A stretch of 10,743 nt of DNA from Baffinella frigidus (Eukaryota; Cryptophyceae; Cryptomonadales; Baffinellaceae). The translations under genes and the position numbers were made by a program. Below, piece after piece: positions 1 to 6,652 of this stretch. How positions within the stretch are numbered: the stretch's first letter is position 1; each line of letters begins with the position of its first letter. The notes under the pieces are model-generated. The model was not told where the DNA came from and made no database searches. It worked only from the letters and a program-made list of their open reading frames with translations. The stretch is from the NCBI GenBank assembly GCA_026770585.1, contig MU646788.1, positions 114,812-125,554 on the forward strand. Direction: 5' to 3'.

Positions 1-261
1 GGGGGGAGGCGCCCGACGGCGGGACTCCCTCTGGCAGAGGGAGGTCCCTCTGGGAGGGAACCGTTGCAAATGTGAGTGTGGTGCCTTTGGGGCGCTCTAT
101 GGCTGCGTTCCTTTGGGATTACATTTAGAAGAGTAACCGTCTCGCCCATGGTGACTTCCGAAGCGTGTTCTTTAATTCGAGGCACCCATGTGAAGGGGCC
201 TCTCGCTTTTGATTCGCAGCGCGTGCAGTCATTCTTGTACACTGGGTAAGGGTTTACTGTG
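1..261. other. Downstream flank of the DHHC gene
   Basis: No gene recognised. Near 24-58 short complementary and direct repeats of CCTCTGG/AGAGGGA could form a small hairpin. An AATTAAAG-like sequence on the minus strand near 170-178 is a weak polyadenylation candidate. Confidence 0.4.
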
Positions 262-401
262 TCACTCAGGGCTCATCATCTCCTTCCCCCCCTCGTCCTT
301 CCCCCAAACCTCATACTTGAGAGGGTCGTTCCCCGGGTCCAAAGGCAGAAGCCAGAGCAGAGGACTCCGCCCCATCAATGACTGGATGTTTCGATACGTG
401 C
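262..401 (-). CDS. DHHC gene exon 8: C-terminus and stop
   Basis: The acceptor CTGGCAG lies directly after a CCCTAAA-repeat tract and enters in phase 1. The exon encodes [20 protein letters not shown] and then a hydrophilic tail ending KEMMSPE before TGA. RNIQ...WLLP resembles the conserved (K)NxxQVFG...WLLPI end of many DHHC enzymes. The plus strand of this stretch also has an open frame, but without family resemblance. Confidence 0.8.
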
Positions 402-3400
402 CTGCCAGGGTTTAGGGTTTAGGATGCAGGGGAGGGGGTTAGGGTTCAGGGTTCAGGGTTCAGGGTTTAGGGTGTCAGCAGCAGGAGGTACAGGGGCACC
501 TCGCTCATAAGAAACCGCCTCCCCCTGGGACCCTACAGTAGGACTATGCCTAGAGTCCTGTGGTGGTCCTATGGGGGTGGCTGTTTCTTATGAGTGAGGT
601 ACCCCTGTACAGGGGTTACTCGAAAGTAAGGACGCGCACCACCCACAGGATGGGCGTGTGCTCCTAGAGCATTCGCCGACTGTACGCCCCACAGATGGTG
701 TGTTGCCGTAATTTGGAGTAATGCATGTAGAGGCCTTGAGGTTGAGTGACGCATCAGGGCCCCGCGGCTTCGGGCGCCTGGGATACCCGTGGTCTAGCAC
801 GGGCTCGCCTCGGGGCGAGAGGCCTCGGGACGGGCCCGCCTCGGGGCAAGAGGCCTCGAGAAAGGAGACACCCGACAGCCGGAGGGCCGCAGGACCGACT
901 TTAGGGTTTAAGGTTCAGGGGTTGTGGGTTCGGCGTCGGGGTTTATGGGTAAGGGGTGATGGTTTGGGACCGAGGTCGTAGATGTGGCGATGCTTTCGCT
1001 TCCCGCGGCTTTTCGTGGATACGTCGTAGTTCTCCATTGTTGTCTGCAGGAGGCGTACGCACGTTACAGGGGTACCTCGCTCATAAGAAACCGCGCCCCC
1101 CTAGGACCCTACAGTAGGCCTATGCCCAGGTCCCTACGGTTGTCTGCAAGAAGAGAAGCAAGTTGTCCATTGTTGTCTGCTCGATGAGACTCAAGAGGCG
1201 CCACGCCAGGTCTCTGGGGATACTACCCCACGTAGGACCATCACGTGCCGTGGGCCTATATGTCCTAGTAGTGGACGTGACCTGTGTAAAGTCACTCTGG
1301 TCATCCTATGGGGTAATATCCCCAGAAGGTCAGCAATCCCAATGTAAGGTTGAGACTCCCTCCGTAGTTCTCCATCGTTGTCTGCAGGAAGCGCACACAA
1401 AGTACTTTTTGTATCCCTTAAGTGACCAGTAGGCTCATACGCCCTACCGTAGGGCCCTAGGACCTGCCTAGGACCTCAGGCCCCCAAATTTGCAGGCCTG
1501 GTCACTTACGGGATATATCCCTGTGGGTGGTTACGTCGTAGTTCTCCATCGTCGTCTGCGGCAAGAGGGGCCACGCCAGGCCAGCAATCCCAATTTAAGG
1601 TTGAGACTCCCTCCTTTTGAAGGTGTGCCCTCCAGGGGTACCTCGCTTTTCGTGGATACGTCTTAGTTCTCCATCGTCGTCTGCAGGAGGCGTACTCACG
1701 TTACTCTTTGTCAAGGGACAAAACGGCAAGGGTCGACAACCTCGTTCCGGCGTCAACCTGATTCCGGCATTCCGTAGGGTGCTACCCTATGCACTACCTC
1801 TGTGGGTGCTACCCTATGCAATACCCCTGTGGGTGGATACGTCGTAGTTCTCCATCGGTGTCTGCAGAAGGCAGAGGGGCCACGCCAGGTCAGCAATCCG
1901 AATTGAAGGTTGAGACTCCCTCCTTTTAAAGGTGTGCCCTACAGGGGTACCTCGCTCATAAGAAACCGCCCCCCCCTCTAGGACCCTACAGTAGAACCAT
2001 GCCTAGAGTCCTATGGTGGTCCTAGAAGGGGGGCGTTTTTTTATGAGCGAGGTGCCTCTGTAGTACGAATGAAACATGATTGCTCATGGCAATGGCTCCA
2101 ACTGCTGACTTGTAGCGTGTTTCGGGAAAGAATCTGAGAATTGATTTTAGGCAACCCAGTCTGAGAATCAACTTGAGGCGGTGCGTCGAAGATCTCCATC
2201 GTCGTCTGCACGAGGGGCGCAGTGTGAAATGTCCAATGTCTACATGAATGACTTATCTCGGTGGGACCGTCACAGGGTCCGTCCGCACACAGCCGTCAAC
2301 ACTCACACTGCTTTTTGGCGGTTACGACCTGAACTTACTAGGCCTTTACGGAAGGGAATGAATGGTGACCATGTTGGTTTCGATCCGTGACAAGAAAAGC
2401 GGCAAGAAAGCGGCCAGAGAGGAAGAACAACGTGACTTTACGCAAACCGTCAAGGGTTTAACCTGCAGGTTTAGGGAGGGACCTGATTTGATGAGATGAG
2501 GTATGCGTTCCAGCGGGCGGGATTCACTTCCGGCGTGATTCTCCCCCCAAATCTCCAGAATCAACTCCAGGCAAATTTGCACGTGTGGCCGGCGTGGAAC
2601 GAGAAGGGACCTGATTTTTCAAGATGAGGTACGCGTTCCAGCCGCCCAGGCCCCCGATCATGAGCATCAGGCAGAACACCACGATCTCCGTCCCTGCCGC
2701 CGTCCACGCCAGGTCATAAGTCGACATTTCATTTTGCTACACCAGCTACGTGTAAAGTTGATTGTCACCCGGGAAACACGCCAAACGTGTCGGGAATTGG
2801 AGTTCTTTGCCGCCGATACAATGTTTTTTTGGTACCACGAAACACTTTTAGCGCGAAACGTTGCGTTTGAAATTCTCGTTTATGACCTGGCGTGTTCAAG
2901 GTTTAGGGATATGTACCCAAGGGTTGTGGGTTATGAGCTCTTGCATAGGGTTATGAGCCCTTGGATCTAGAGCCCCCTGTGCGTGGGCGTATCGCAACTG
3001 CTGCCTAAGAGAAACAGCCTTGGCACATGACATGGTCACGCAATGAGCGTGCTGAGGCCCGGATGGCTGGCGTCGCCGCAGATGCCCCCTCCCGTGTGTG
3101 CCTCGGAAGGGAGGAGGGAGGAGGGTGACGGGTGGAGGGTGGCGGGTGGAGGGCGTGGAGGGTGTGGAGGGTGGAGGGTGGAGGGTGTCGATGTACCGAG
3201 AAGCAGGCCCATCCAGGGCCCGAGGTCTCGGATTTTCCTGACGGAGTCTCCCCGGAAGAAGTGCATCACGAAGACTATCACTGAGAGCGAGTAGTGCAGG
3301 CACGACATAAACGCCTGCCCACACGCCACCAACGGGTTCAGACACGAGCCCCCGATCGATGAGTGGGGAGTGGCAGATACAGGGACCGAAGCCACGATAC

Positions 3401-6189
3401 AAACGCCTGGTCCCGTGTTCTGTGAGCTGCGCAGGGTGCTGTCCCCTGCGGACGGGGGGGTGCCAGGACGAGGGAGGCTCCCAATACAATTTATTGGTGG
3501 CCCTTGTTCCTCCCATTGCAAGAGCTCATAACCCACTTCCTCCCAACAATTGCTCGATGCGAACCTTCCCCAAGAGGGAGTACTGTCGACACGACACACG
3601 CGTCTGCCCGCCCCAATTCTCGAATTGGTATTTCGAGCTCTCGCTGGAGGCAGGAAGTTCATGGTTCGACGTCGCACGTTCAATAACATCTCTTTTCTCT
3701 TTTTTTATATGTCAGCTGCAAACGGCGGACGGGGGAGTGGCAGGGCGAAGAAGAGGGGGAGGGGCTGGGTACCCAGAAGAGGAAGAGGAAGAAGTACTTG
3801 TGGTTTCGCGCGCCGACGCAGTTCTGCACCCACGGGCAGTGGTGGTCCATCCGCAGCACGCACTTGCCTGCCAACCCCGAGACACGCGCCGTTGGTCAAC
3901 TGCCTGAGAGCACCGGTTGAGACGTTAGTCAACTGTTCACTGGCGTCCAACCTTGGTCCAGGCCGTTCCATCCGCAGCAAGCGCTTGTCTGCCCGGAAGC
4001 GTTTGGGGTTCAGGGTGTAGGGTTTAGGGTTTAGGGTTTAGAGTTTGGGGTTTGGGGTGTAGGGTGTAGGGTGTAGGGTGTAGGGTGTAGGGTGTAGGGG
4101 TTTAGGGTTTAGGGTTTAGGGTTTAGGGTTTAGGGTTTAGGGTTGAGGGTTTAGGGTGTAGGGTGTAGGGTGAAGGGTTTGGGGTTTAGGGTTTAGGGTT
4201 CGGGCGTGCAGACCCAGCCAGGGAGACGCGACGTTAGTCCACTGCTCACTGCCACACAACCTCAACCCAGGCCGAGTACGCAGGCAAAACATCATCCTGC
4301 TGCAGTCACGCATCAAGGCCCAGCGGCTTCAGGTGCCTGGGCTACCCATGAGGGGGGGTATGGGGGGGGCGAACACGAACGTGGTCAAGCACGGGCCCGC
4401 CTCGGGGCGAGAGGCCTAATTCATACCAATCAACTGTATTGCTGCTATCATATTCTTGAATACGGGGGATAGCAACTGTATTGCTATCATGTTCTTGAAT
4501 CCGGGGTCTATCATATTCTTGAATACGGGGGCTGACCGCACTGGCGGCAGTGCGACGCGCGGGGCGGCTTGAACTGTTCGCACTTGCGGCAGAATCGCGC
4601 CTCGCCATGCAGAGCTTGCTCCTCCCCGCCTTCCTCGTCCGCCCGCCACCCTGTGTTTGCGGGAGACGAAATTCATGTTGAAATCAAGTCAAGGAGAAAA
4701 GAAACATCAAACCAACGTTGAGCACATTAACTGATATCTCTTATATAATTCCCATAGTGTTTGCGAGAGCGATTGGACTGTTCACGGCGGTAAGAAAGCT
4801 GAAACGAAAGTGGGACTCGAGAAGGGCCAAGAACGCGGAACAAGGTTGCCTTCCGCCCGCTACCCTGTGTTTGCGAGAGATGCTATTAATCAGGAGGAAA
4901 GAAGCATGCAACGAAACCCGGGACTCGAGAAGGGCCAGGAACGCGGGATGAGGTCGCCTCGCAATCGAGGCTCAATTTAGTCCCAGCACCAAATAGAATT
5001 AATCTCAGGACTGTCCTTCTAAACGAAGATTTGTACCAAGAACTTTTAGGGTTTCAAAATGTTTGTACTTCTAGGGCTTTAAAATGTCCGGATTTGTACG
5101 AAGAATCGTTTAGAAGGACAGTTCCGAGATTAATTATATTATGGATCGCGATGAAATTCAGGACAGCCCTCGCGCCCGTGTGACAATTGTTTCTTTATAT
5201 TCATATTCACCGCCTGTGTCTGCTCCATTCCACGCCAGGGCACTCGAAACATCCACTTTTGACACATTTCAAGGGAAATGCCTTGAATTCTTAAGTCAAC
5301 GACGGCAGATCTGTCGTGGATAGTAATGCCACAAGCTAATGCCAGCGGAACCCTTAGCCTACGGTAGGAACCCCCCCCTCCTCCTACGACGTTTAAAACA
5401 AAAAGGTCTTTAAAAGTCGTAGGAGGAGGGCTCCTACCGTAGGCAATCCGTAAGCTCTAAGTACCTCGCTGGCGTTAGCTTTTCAGATGAATAGGGTGTC
5501 GGTTTCCCTCGATCATCCTGGCGTGGTTCCTCCTCTTACGACTGTCTTAAAAAGCGGTCCAACGCAGTCTGGAGGGGGGTTACCTTGCGGGACAGAGCCT
5601 GGGTCGGTCAGCCACGCGCGCAGGTATGAGATGACCTGTCATGCGCGGGGGGCGTTCCATCACGCGTCAGCGTATGGGGCGAGATGTGTTTGCTGCTCTC
5701 CTCTTTTGAGGGATGAGTGCTTCACAGAGGGTTTTGATTGGGCTTGAGATAATCTTGATACGATGGGGATTTTCGCGAGAGGCAGAGAGAGAGAGAGAGA
5801 GAGTCGGGCGTGTAATGTGTGGTTGGTTGCGACACGACATCTCACCCAGGAATCAGTTGTAGAAACACCGAGCACTGTGTGATCCTGCAAAAGGGAAATC
5901 TAGCCGTAAGAAGGATGAGCGTGCCGTGCTGCCAAGAGCAAGATGTTCCACTCGGAGAGCAGCGATCTTCCGCGGGAGGTTGGGGCACCATGAGCGTGAA
6001 GCAGAGGCCGAACGATGTTCCCGCCAGCACGACAGCCACGGATCCCTGTTCGACCCAACCCGGGAGAATCACCCAATAGAAGCAGCCGAAGGTACCGGCG
6101 AGGATGGCTGAGAGGAATAACTGGAGCGTGACGCCCACGCAGAAGTCCGACTCCTCGTCGCAGCATCCTTTCCCCTCGTTCTCTGACAT
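262..6189 (-). CDS. DHHC-type protein S-acyltransferase (palmitoyltransferase), complete, eight exons
   Basis: Membrane enzyme that transfers fatty acyl chains from acyl-CoA to cysteines of target proteins through an acyl-cysteine intermediate. I join 6189-5989, 5884-5839, 4650-4537, 3867-3773, 3314-3197, 2693-2611, 1043-971 and 401-262. The sum is 870 nt, or 289 residues plus TGA, and all seven junction phases agree. Two hydrophobic segments lie at about 22-43 and 50-67. The zinc-binding domain has Cys103, Cys106, His116, Cys117, Cys120, Cys123, His130 and Cys137. The catalytic motif DHHCPW is at 128-133, with Cys131 as the acyl acceptor. Two further membrane segments follow, then TTME at 220-223 just after the last one. 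A YDLG...RNIQ...WLLP stretch resembles the family's C-terminal PaCCT region. An in-frame TAG four codons upstream supports the start. The length is normal for a compact DHHC enzyme. The cellular membrane and substrates cannot be told. Exon 2 is the least certain part. Confidence 0.9.
410..475 (+). repeat. Degenerate telomere-like array, GGGTTTA/GGGTTCA
   Basis: Units of GGGTTTA and GGGTTCA, interrupted. On the minus strand it forms the CCCTAAACCCTAAACCCTGG tract leading into the exon 8 acceptor. Confidence 0.85.
491..607. mobile_element. Fold-back MITE-like element, family A, copy 1
   Basis: Terminal inverted repeats of about 28-30 bp, beginning CAGGGG(C/T)ACCTCGCTCA and continuing TAAGAAACCGCC. 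TA lies on both sides (489-490, 608-609), as expected for a TA target duplication. There is no coding capacity. Confidence 0.8.
740..850 (+). repeat. Dispersed GC-rich repeat, copy in intron 7
   Basis: ACGCATCAGGGCCCCGCGGC through CTCGCCTCGGGGCGAGAGGCCT resembles 4309-4418. The second half is itself a 31-bp tandem pair (about 799-860). Confidence 0.75.
900..955 (+). repeat. Degenerate telomere-like repeats near the exon 7 donor
   Basis: Diverged units such as TTAGGGTTTAAGGTTCAGGG and GGGTTTATGGGTAAGGGG lie just downstream (minus sense) of the exon 7 donor. Confidence 0.6.
971..1043 (-). CDS. DHHC gene exon 7: TTxE motif and basic linker
   Basis: The acceptor CTCCTGCAG is followed by [20 protein letters not shown] and IYDL. 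The TTxE motif is a DHHC-family signature directly after the fourth membrane segment. YDLG plus the next exon's RN matches the family's C-terminal pattern. The donor is CTC G|GTCCCA in phase 1. Among seven related copies of this acceptor, only this one continues openly to a suitable donor. Confidence 0.85.
1067..1138. mobile_element. Family A element, truncated copy 2
   Basis: The left arm CAGGGGTACCTCGCTCATAA and the inner part through GGACCCTACAGTAGG are present. The right arm is missing. TA lies at its left edge. It is inserted in a copy of the CGTACNCACGTTA sequence seen uninterrupted near 1692-1704. Confidence 0.75.
1213..1326. mobile_element. Fold-back element, family B, with 5-bp target duplication
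   Basis: About 28-bp inverted arms starting TCTGGGGATA and ending TATCCCCAGA. It is flanked by AGGTC on both sides (1208-1212, 1327-1331). An uninterrupted site, CCACGCCAGGTCAGCAATCC, is present near 1879-1898, so the insertion and target duplication can be read directly. Confidence 0.82.
1412..1514. mobile_element. Fold-back element, family C
   Basis: The inverted arms TATCCCTTAAGTGACCAG and CTGGTCACTTACGGGATA differ at one position in 18. The interior is itself partly palindromic (CCCTACCGTAGGG). TA at both ends may be the target duplication. No coding capacity. Confidence 0.75.
1777..1830 (+). repeat. 27-bp tandem duplication
   Basis: Two head-to-tail units, GGGTGCTACCCTATGCACTA and onward, with two differences, followed by the start of a third (GGGTGG). 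Confidence 0.85.
1942..2060. mobile_element. Family A element, complete copy 3
   Basis: A 119-bp fold-back with the same arms (CAGGGGTACCTCGCTCATAA; right end GCGAGGTGCCTCTG) and TA on both sides (1940-1941, 2061-2062). The interior matches copy 1. A short family A end is also present at 1632-1646 (CAGGGGTACCTCGCT). Confidence 0.82.
2475..2514 (-). repeat. Downstream copy of the exon 6 end and donor
   Basis: On the minus strand it reads TGGAACGCATACCTCATC then TCATCAAATCAG|GTCCCT. This parallels the real exon 6 end at 2611-2642. The reading frame of the copy is open ([10 protein letters not shown]) and its donor is intact. Confidence 0.85.
2611..2693 (-). CDS. DHHC gene exon 6: transmembrane segment 4
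   Basis: The acceptor GGCGGCAG enters in phase 1, giving [15 protein letters not shown] and then [11 protein letters not shown]. It ends at CAG|GTCCCT in phase 0. The LILKNQ end joins TTME of exon 7, the usual '(L)xxN-TTxE' border of the family. A second copy of the exon end and donor lies 128 bp downstream in intron 6. Confidence 0.9.
2926..2945 (+). repeat. Left arm of a 20-bp perfect inverted repeat around exon 5
   Basis: GTGGGTTATGAGCTCTTGCA. Its exact reverse complement is at 3517-3536. The arms lie in introns 5 and 4 and enclose exon 5. A partial direct copy (GGGTTATGAGCCCTTGG) follows at 2948. Confidence 0.85.
3107..3188 (+). repeat. GGTGGAGG-type minisatellite
   Basis: Irregular units of GGGTGGAGG and GGGAGGA run right up to the exon 5 donor. 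Confidence 0.85.
3197..3314 (-). CDS. DHHC gene exon 5: transmembrane segment 3 and loop
   Basis: The acceptor GTGGGCAG leads directly into [20 protein letters not shown] in phase 0, continuing the hydrophobic run begun in exon 4. A charged loop ([10 protein letters not shown]) and the start of the next membrane segment follow. The donor is CTC G|GTACAT in phase 1, running into a minisatellite in the intron. Confidence 0.85.
3315..3772 (-). other. DHHC intron 4 with two exon 5 acceptor copies
   Basis: Minus-strand sequences like GGCAG|GCGTTTATGTCGTG recur at about 3391-3412 (CAGGCGTTTGTATCGTG) and 3588-3612 (GGGCAGACGCGTGTGTCGTG). The remainder shows nothing recognisable. Confidence 0.65.
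3517..3536 (-). repeat. Right arm of the inverted repeat around exon 5
   Basis: The exact reverse complement of 2926-2945, in intron 4, upstream of exon 5 in the gene's direction. Confidence 0.85.
3773..3867 (-). CDS. DHHC gene exon 4: catalytic DHHC motif
   Basis: Encodes [18 protein letters not shown] followed by [13 protein letters not shown]. It holds the catalytic cysteine, the last zinc ligands and the start of the third membrane segment. The acceptor is TTGGCAG, entering in phase 1 (G|GC). The donor is TGG|GTACCC in phase 0. Confidence 0.95.
3967..3993 (-). repeat. Decayed copy of the exon 4 acceptor and start
   Basis: TCCATCCGCAGCAAGCGCTT and on (plus strand) matches the real exon 4 start at 3846-3872 with three differences in 27. 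The catalytic HHC codons are not kept further in. Confidence 0.8.
4011..4202 (+). repeat. Long interstitial telomere-like array (TTTAGGG/TGTAGGG) in DHHC intron 3
   Basis: About 190 bp of seven-base units, mostly GGGTTTA with a homogeneous block of GGGTGTA variants (4056-4098). A variant block inside a TTTAGGG array suggests local expansion. It lies wholly in an intron, so this is an interstitial array and not a chromosome end. Confidence 0.92.
4309..4418 (+). repeat. Dispersed GC-rich repeat, copy in intron 3
   Basis: ACGCATCAAGGCCCAGCGGC...CACGGGCCCGCCTCGGGGCG matches 740-850 apart from a G-rich insertion near 4350-4380. Confidence 0.75.
4434..4535 (-). repeat. Minisatellite at the exon 3 donor
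   Basis: Three units like CCCCGTATTCAAGAATATGA (minus sense), separated by AGCAATACAGTTG. The array starts within a few bases of the exon 3 donor. Confidence 0.85.
4537..4650 (-). CDS. DHHC gene exon 3: first half of the Cys-rich zinc domain
   Basis: Encodes [20 protein letters not shown] and RQC, the canonical CxxC...KPPRxxHCxxC half of the domain. The acceptor is AAACACAG and the donor is G|GTCAGC (phase 1). The join to exon 4 restores [16 protein letters not shown] without a gap. The acceptor region (GCAAACACAGGGT) recurs about 214 bp upstream in intron 2. Confidence 0.9.
4855..4880 (-). repeat. Upstream copy of the exon 3 acceptor
   Basis: Plus-strand GCCCGCTACCCTGTGTTTGC and on matches 4641-4666 with two differences in 26. 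It covers the acceptor AACACAG and the first exon bases, but carries GGGTAG, a stop in the exon frame. Confidence 0.85.
4997..5135. mobile_element. Fold-back element, family D, in DHHC intron 2
   Basis: The arms AATTAATCTCAGGACTGTCC and TTCTAAACGA are matched in reverse complement at the right end, with two mismatches in about 30. The AT-rich middle has tandem TTTGTAC...TTTTAGGG-like units. Confidence 0.75.
5357..5444. mobile_element. Strong hairpin / fold-back, family E
   Basis: The arms GCCTACGGTAGGA and CCTCCTCCTACGAC pair with GTCGTAGGAGGAGGG and TCCTACCGTAGGC around an AT-rich loop of about 25 bp. It could be a small MITE or a stable intronic RNA hairpin. No clear target duplication seen. 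Confidence 0.7.
5785..5803 (+). repeat. GA dinucleotide microsatellite
   Basis: About nine to ten GA units. On the minus strand it is a CT run inside intron 2, about 35 bp after the exon 2 donor. Confidence 0.9.
5839..5884 (-). CDS. DHHC gene exon 2: juxtamembrane linker (tentative)
   Basis: The acceptor TTTCCCTTTTGCAG is the best pyrimidine tract in the gene. The exon enters in phase 0, reads [15 protein letters not shown] and leaves in phase 1 at T|GTCGTG. The STTDS segment sits where most family members have TDPG. A stronger-looking donor (GTGAGA at 5845) lies six bases upstream of the GTCGTG donor, but it would put exon 3 out of frame. The exon is supported by splice signals and phase, not by strong conservation. 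Confidence 0.5.
5989..6189 (-). CDS. DHHC gene exon 1: start, transmembrane segments 1 and 2
   Basis: Starts at the ATG at 6189-6187, with in-frame TAG at 6201-6199 upstream. It codes for 67 residues: a short acidic, Cys-containing N-terminus ([10 protein letters not shown]), then two hydrophobic stretches (from [11 protein letters not shown] and from [12 protein letters not shown]). This is the arrangement that precedes the Cys-rich domain in DHHC enzymes. It ends at ATG|GTGCCC in phase 0. The reading frame stays open further, so the donor is inferred from the fit with exon 2. Confidence 0.8.
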
Positions 6190-6548
6190 GGCCCCGATCT
6201 AGAACGAAGGATGACGAGATCAATTTTTTGTTGATTTTTACCCTAGGATTGACGGTGGGGCTAATCGGGCCTTGACTGAAAAAGTTGACATGTTAAAATC
6301 ATAGTTTTGTACCACTAAAACACTTATTCGACTTTTGGTACCAGACATTGACTTAAGAAAGACCACTAAGAGGGTCAGCTGTTGAAGGCAGGGGTACACC
6401 GTCCTCCCCATCTCCTCATCACCTACCTCTCTCTGAAGTAAGCCGCACCCCCCCCCGCAGACATCGGTGTTCTGGCGTGCGATTGGCGGTCTTGTCCTGA
6501 ATCTCGGGGTGGTGACGAAAGTGTCGTATCGCAGGCAGTCAATCGACC
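6190..6548. promoter_or_regulatory. Intergenic region between divergent starts, probable bidirectional promoter
   Basis: The only gap between the two opposed translation starts. Its 6215-6360 part is more AT-rich than the flanks. I see no clear TATA box or initiator. Its function as a promoter is inferred from the head-to-head layout only. Confidence 0.5.
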
Positions 6549-6652
6549 ATGCCGCTGGTCCCTCACCCACCCGCCGCGGCTCGCGGCCAGATGCGGGACC
6601 AGGATGCTGTTGGCGCTCGCTTGGGAAGCGCAGGGCGCCCCCACGACCTCAG
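6549..6652 (+). CDS. Kinase gene exon 1 (proposed start)
   Basis: Encodes [20 protein letters not shown] and then [14 protein letters not shown]. The ATG is the first after an in-frame TGA. It ends at CTCAG|GTATGG in phase 2, a good donor. It lies 359 bp from the divergent DHHC start. I do not recognise the sequence. The link to the kinase exons is inferred. Confidence 0.5.

Larger units (their letters stand above)
402..970 (-). other. DHHC intron 7, telomere-like at both ends
   Basis: Bounded by degenerate TTTAGGG-type repeats next to both splice sites (410-475 and 900-955). It also holds one full fold-back element (491-607) and a GC-rich segment (740-850) shared with intron 3. Confidence 0.7.
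1159..2212 (-). repeat. Six diverged copies of the exon 7 acceptor and exon start
   Basis: The reverse complement of CTGCAG|ACGACGATGGAG recurs at about 1163-1180, 1362-1388, 1533-1560, 1659-1688, 1839-1867 and 2183-2210, besides the real site at 1022-1050. The copy near 1644-1704 matches 1007-1066 with four differences in about 60 bp, but one turns the tyrosine codon into TAA. The others reach a stop or lack a donor. Confidence 0.85.
1044..2610 (-). other. DHHC intron 6, repeat-filled
   Basis: The largest intron (1567 bp). It contains six diverged copies of the exon 7 acceptor, one copy of the exon 6 donor, three families of fold-back element and a 27-bp tandem duplication. Apparent short open frames here are explained by the repeats. 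Confidence 0.75.
2694..3196 (-). other. DHHC intron 5
   Basis: Contains a CACCCTCC minisatellite next to the donor, a fold-back pair of CACGCCAGGTCATAA arms (2704-2718 and 2881-2895), and the left member of a 20-bp inverted repeat flanking exon 5. No gene seen. Confidence 0.6.
3868..4536 (-). other. DHHC intron 3
   Basis: Contains a decayed exon 4 acceptor copy (3967-3993), related GACGTTAGTC(C/A)ACTG segments (about 3918 and 4228), the telomere-like array, a segment shared with intron 7 (4309-4418) and a minisatellite at the donor. Confidence 0.7.
4651..5838 (-). other. DHHC intron 2
   Basis: An 1188-bp intron with an upstream copy of the exon 3 acceptor (4855-4880), a 108-bp-period tandem pair (from 4812 and 4920), two fold-back elements and a GA run. 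The remaining 5460-5780 stretch shows no gene or motif I recognise. Confidence 0.65.

Noticed and set aside
2896-3689. Long minus-strand open frames (206 and 217 codons)
   Set aside because: Only 3197-3314 in one of these frames shows DHHC-family character. The rest is intron sequence, minisatellite-coded Pro/Ser/Thr repeats and flanks kept open by composition.
4011-4202. Chromosome-end telomere
   Set aside because: The array is flanked on both sides by exons of one gene and contains variant units.
5842-5988. Continuation of the exon 1 frame to give a 115-residue protein
   Set aside because: After the second membrane segment the sequence loses DHHC resemblance. Splicing at 5989 and a strong acceptor at 5885 give a consistent gene.
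2831-6331. Similarity of GGTACCACGAAACACTTTTA (2831) to TGTACCACTAAAACACTTAT (6309)
   Set aside because: Too short and imperfect to call a repeat family by eye. An alignment search would decide.
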